From contig CAVPWE010000006.1 in the NCBI GenBank assembly GCA_963709485.1, forward strand, positions 124,001-188,000: a DNA stretch of 64,000 nt, given 5' to 3'. Each line of letters starts with the position of its first letter. Positions within the stretch are counted from its first letter, which is position 1. The position numbers and the translations under genes are program-made. This DNA is from JAXDBM01 sp963709485. GTDB taxonomy: Bacteria > Desulfobacterota > Syntrophia > Syntrophales > Fen-1087. This document shows positions 61,482 to 64,000 of this stretch, one piece after another. The notes under the pieces were generated by a model. It was not told where the DNA came from, did no database searches, and saw nothing but the letters and a program-made list of their open reading frames with translations.

Positions 61482-62537
61482 ATGCCAAGAATTCGTTCCA
61501 AGGCTAAAAAAGCCGAGATCTTGACCCTGGAAGAGGCGGTCAAGAAATACATGAAAAACGGACTCCAGGTCGCCTTCAGCGGGTTTACCGGTTTCAACCG
61601 CAACCCCGTGGCCTTTGCCTGGGAAACGGCCAGGCAGGGCATCAAAGATATTCATGTCATCGACCGCCACGGCAGTTGCTGCACCTGGCTGCTGAATGCC
61701 GTCAAAGCGATCAGCGTGTATGAAACGGACTGGATGGGCTGGGGCGAGATGGCCGGAAAACTCGACATCAACCTGAACAACGCTTACAAAGAGGGTAAAG
61801 TCATCCTGGAGGACTACTCCCATGGGGCCATGGCCATGCGGTTCCTGGCCGGCGCCATCGGTGCGCCCTTTATTCCCTACTATGCCCCATTGGGATCGGA
61901 TCTCTATGACTACAAGTACGATGCCCTGGGAAAGGCCGGAAAGAGAGACGGCAAAAACCCGAAGATCGCCAAGAAAAAATTCATCCAGATCGAGGAGCCC
62001 TTCTGGGGCGATGGCCAGGTGGTCATGCTGCCCGCAGCCCGTCCTGATCTGGCGGTCATACATGTCGCCCAGGTAGGCGACAAGGGAACGGCCACATGGC
62101 GCGGCGTCGGCACGATCGACAAGGAGATCTCCTTTGCCTGTGACAAGGTCGTCATCATTGCCGAGGAGGTGGTTCCCGAAGCGGAGATGAGGAAGTTCCC
62201 GGAAGCGAACCAGATCCCCTACTTCACGGTGGACGCCATCGTCGAGTGCCCCTGGGGTGCCTTCCCGAGTTCCGTTCCCTACTATTACGACTACGACGCC
62301 CCCTTTATGCGGGGCATGGATGCCGCATCCCGTAACGCCGATGACATGAAGAAATGGCTCGACGAATGGGTCTTCGGCCCCAAGAGCTGGGAAGATTTCG
62401 TTGTGAAACTCGGCGCGAAGAAGCTGCTGGATCTCCGGGCGGACAGCGTCACCGGGTACAGCACCAGGATGATGAGAGGCAAGAAAGCGGCGCCCAGGAT
62501 GAAGATGCCCTTGTCCGTGGCAATGAGCGGCTATTAA
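61482..62537 (+). CDS. Family I CoA-transferase, subunit A (GctA-like), second copy
   Basis: A 351-residue alpha subunit. The N-terminal GLQVAFSGFTGFNRNPVAFAWE region aligns with the GctA-like protein at 57193-58272, but the two are clearly diverged. GGAGGT precedes the ATG. It forms an operon with the beta subunit 20 bases on and probably with the acyl-CoA dehydrogenase after it, so CoA transfer would feed a dehydrogenation. Confidence 0.87.
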   Translation: MPRIRSKAKKAEILTLEEAVKKYMKNGLQVAFSGFTGFNRNPVAFAWETARQGIKDIHVIDRHGSCCTWLLNAVKAISVYETDWMGWGEMAGKLDINLNNAYKEGKVILEDYSHGAMAMRFLAGAIGAPFIPYYAPLGSDLYDYKYDALGKAGKRDGKNPKIAKKKFIQIEEPFWGDGQVVMLPAARPDLAVIHVAQVGDKGTATWRGVGTIDKEISFACDKVVIIAEEVVPEAEMRKFPEANQIPYFTVDAIVECPWGAFPSSVPYYYDYDAPFMRGMDAASRNADDMKKWLDEWVFGPKSWEDFVVKLGAKKLLDLRADSVTGYSTRMMRGKKAAPRMKMPLSVAMSGY

Positions 62538-62556
62538 TGAAAGGGGGGAAGAGAAT

Positions 62557-63465
62557 ATGGCTAAATCTATGGAAGATTTGATGGAAATTATCGAAAAGAT
62601 ACCCGATGTGCCAGCGAAAATCGGCGAATTTATTCTGCCCGAGCTGATGGCCATCGGCATTGCCCACGAGGTGCGCAATGACGATATCGTCTTTGCCGGC
62701 ACAGGCCTTCCCATGGTGGGGATCATGACGGCGAACTTTACCAATGCTCCCAATGCGACCCTGATCTATGAATCGGGCATCTGCGACGGGAAGACGATGC
62801 ACGTCCCCATGTCCGTCTGCGATCAGCGGGCGGCCAATCAGAGCTCCGTCCTGGGCGGTCTGGTGGACACCTTCGGGTATTATCTCCAGCAGGGCTTTGT
62901 CACGCTGGGATTCCTCGGCGGCGCAGCCATCGACATGTACGGCGGCGTCAACGTCACCTCCATCGGCGACTATTACAAGCCGTCCCACCGCTTCACCGGT
63001 TCCGGCGGCAACTCCGACATCGGCACGATGGCGCACCGGGTGGCCTATATCATCCTTCAGGAAAAGAGAAGATTCCTGGAGCGAAACGACTACACGACCA
63101 CGCCGGGCTGGTGGTGTTGGGATTACAAGGCGGACGGCAAGAAGGAGTGGAAGCCCAAGAAGGAGGTCTGGAAGGGAACGGCCTACGCCAACAACGGGCC
63201 CAGCGGCGTTGTGACGAACATGGGCGTCTATCGCTTCGACGATAACGGGATCATCTACCTCGAAACGCATCATCCCGGCGTTACGGTGGAGCAGGTCAAG
63301 GAGAACTGCGGTTTCAACCTGAACGTCTCCAAGGTCAAGGGGGAAACCCCGCACCCGACCTATCGGGAGCTGTTCGTGCTTCGGGAATTCGTGGATCCGG
63401 AACTGATCTTCCTGCCTGCGAAGACGGCTTATCCGGCGGACATCCAGGCAATCATCGACAAATAA
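62557..63465 (+). CDS. Family I CoA-transferase, subunit B (GctB-like), second copy
   Basis: A 302-residue beta subunit. Seen: VFAGTGLPMVG followed by the catalytic Glu E72 in LIYESGICDG, and the GFLGGAAIDMYGGVN strand. It is about 40 residues longer than the first copy, with an N-terminal helical extension and a Trp/Lys-rich insert near residue 190. It pairs with the gene before it. Confidence 0.88.
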   Translation: MAKSMEDLMEIIEKIPDVPAKIGEFILPELMAIGIAHEVRNDDIVFAGTGLPMVGIMTANFTNAPNATLIYESGICDGKTMHVPMSVCDQRAANQSSVLGGLVDTFGYYLQQGFVTLGFLGGAAIDMYGGVNVTSIGDYYKPSHRFTGSGGNSDIGTMAHRVAYIILQEKRRFLERNDYTTTPGWWCWDYKADGKKEWKPKKEVWKGTAYANNGPSGVVTNMGVYRFDDNGIIYLETHHPGVTVEQVKENCGFNLNVSKVKGETPHPTYRELFVLREFVDPELIFLPAKTAYPADIQAIIDK

Positions 63466-63477
63466 AGTCGGCATGGG

Positions 63478-63557
63478 GAGAGGGGGGTGAAATCACTCCC
63501 CTCTCCTCTGTTTATCCGCGGACGGGCAGCCTGAATGGAAGGTTTCAGGCTGCCCGT
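63478..63557 (+). terminator. Two tandem hairpins between the CoA-transferase pair and the acyl-CoA dehydrogenase
   Basis: First hairpin: 13 bp with one G-T pair, 63478-63490 with 63493-63505. Second: a perfect 14-bp stem, 63522-63535 with 63544-63557, and an 8-base loop. Neither has a strong T-tract, so attenuation or protection of the upstream message is as likely as termination. Confidence 0.5.
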
Positions 63558-63614
63558 GAACGGTTAAATGCAAAGGTCGACAAACAAAATATTTAGAAAG
63601 AGGGGAAAAGAAGC

Positions 63615-64000
63615 ATGAATTTAGACTTAACAGAAGACCAAAAAATGATTCAGGACACCGCGAGGAACATCGCGAAGAGCGAGCTGGAGCCGGTTGCCGC
63701 AAAACTGGATGAGCAGGACGACCGGCCCACCTTTCTCAGGAACTTGAAAAAGCTGGCCGAGCTCGGCCTGATGGGCATCAATGTCAAGGCCGAATACGGC
63801 GGCTCCGAGGCGGGCGTGGTGGCCTTCAGCCTCGCCATCACTGAAATCGCCCGGGCCTGCGCCTCCACGGCGGTGACCATGTCGGTGAACAACATGGTCT
63901 GTGAAGTCATTCAGGCCATCGGCTCGGAAGAGCAGAAAAAAACCTACATCCCGAAGATCTGCTCCGGCGAGTATCCGGCCGGCGGCTTCGGCCTGACGGA
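63615..64000 (+). CDS. Acyl-CoA dehydrogenase, N-terminal part (runs off the window)
   Basis: An incomplete gene of at least 128 codons. The N-terminal helical domain is plain: NLDLTEDQKMIQDTARNIA, then LAELGLMGINVKAEYGG and IARACASTAVTMSVNNMV, and the start of the FAD/substrate barrel (GGFGLT). AAGAGGGG lies upstream of the ATG. It is the short butyryl-CoA/isovaleryl-CoA-like type, unlike the 601-residue enzyme at 41999. The active-site Glu lies outside the window. Confidence 0.9.
   Translation, partial: MNLDLTEDQKMIQDTARNIAKSELEPVAAKLDEQDDRPTFLRNLKKLAELGLMGINVKAEYGGSEAGVVAFSLAITEIARACASTAVTMSVNNMVCEVIQAIGSEEQKKTYIPKICSGEYPAGGFGLT

Noticed and set aside
1..64000. Search for CRISPR arrays, insertion sequences and rRNA genes
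   Set aside because: No regularly spaced direct repeats, transposase genes, terminal inverted repeats or rRNA segments were recognised by reading.

Overview
The window looks like a stretch of chromosome from an anaerobic, GC-rich Desulfobacterota (deltaproteobacterium), probably a fatty- or aromatic-acid-degrading syntroph of the Syntrophales type. This is inferred from gene content and was not tested phylogenetically. The reasons are the dense set of acyl-CoA genes (ADP-forming acyl-CoA synthetase, glutaconate-type CoA-transferases, acyl-CoA dehydrogenases, a 4-hydroxybutyryl-CoA dehydratase-type enzyme, PaaK-type CoA ligases) beside an arginine/lysine/HslVU housekeeping run. Nearly every gene from 1 to 58 kb lies on the minus strand.

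Layout. (1) 0-6.8 kb: exopolysaccharide export cluster, read from the right: low-molecular-weight tyrosine phosphatase, Wza-like lipoprotein, Wzc-like tyrosine kinase carrying a C-terminal SPOR domain, a small membrane protein and an O-antigen ligase/polymerase. (2) 6.9-7.1 kb: tRNA-Gly and tRNA-Cys with their own promoter and terminator. (3) 7.2-24.6 kb: a long co-directional housekeeping run: miaB and a bifunctional-nuclease gene, a terminator, then xerC-hslV-hslU-argB-argD-argF-argG-argH-lipoprotein-lysA-dapA-dapB-folK-small metal-site protein-transaldolase (frameshifted)-pgsA-hydrolase. (4) 24.8-25.6 kb: a plus-strand QueG-like iron-sulfur protein. (5) 25.6-44.5 kb: a catabolic regulon. 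A TetR repressor heads an acyl-CoA dehydrogenase/MaoC/PP2C-like/PHP operon. A second, twelve-gene operon follows: two PaaK-like ligases, 3-hydroxyacyl-CoA dehydrogenase, enoyl-CoA hydratase, thiolase, two catalytically degenerate thiolase-like proteins, two DUF35 proteins, a CrtC/AttH-like protein, a phytoene-dehydrogenase-like flavoprotein and a dienoyl-CoA-reductase-like enzyme. The same 18-bp palindrome sits before both operons, tying them to the TetR repressor. (6) 44.7-49.6 kb: nitronate monooxygenase-like protein, PLP dehydratase, small Cys-rich protein, 4-hydroxybutyryl-CoA dehydratase-type enzyme and a ferredoxin-like protein. (7) 49.6-51 kb: RelE/Phd-type toxin-antitoxin pair and an internally deleted remnant of a type ISP restriction-modification gene. 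(8) 51-52.4 kb: Tim44-like protein and a small membrane protein. (9) 52.4-58.3 kb: CoA-transferase I pair, CaiB-type CoA-transferase, and ADP-forming acyl-CoA synthetase fused to a GNAT domain. (10) 58.4-60.9 kb: a plus-strand methyltransferase-YcaO-small protein operon. (11) 61.5-64 kb: a second CoA-transferase I pair followed by an acyl-CoA dehydrogenase that runs off the window.

The catabolic genes would together activate an organic acid to its CoA ester, oxidise it by beta-oxidation-like steps, cleave it, and conserve energy through ADP-forming synthetase or CoA exchange. The substrate cannot be read from the sequence. The parts least explained by known systems are the YcaO module, the two thiolase-like proteins that lack the thiolase Cys and His but sit with two DUF35 partners, and the TetR palindrome regulon. 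Two genes are broken by single-base shortfalls in homopolymers, which may be sequencing errors.
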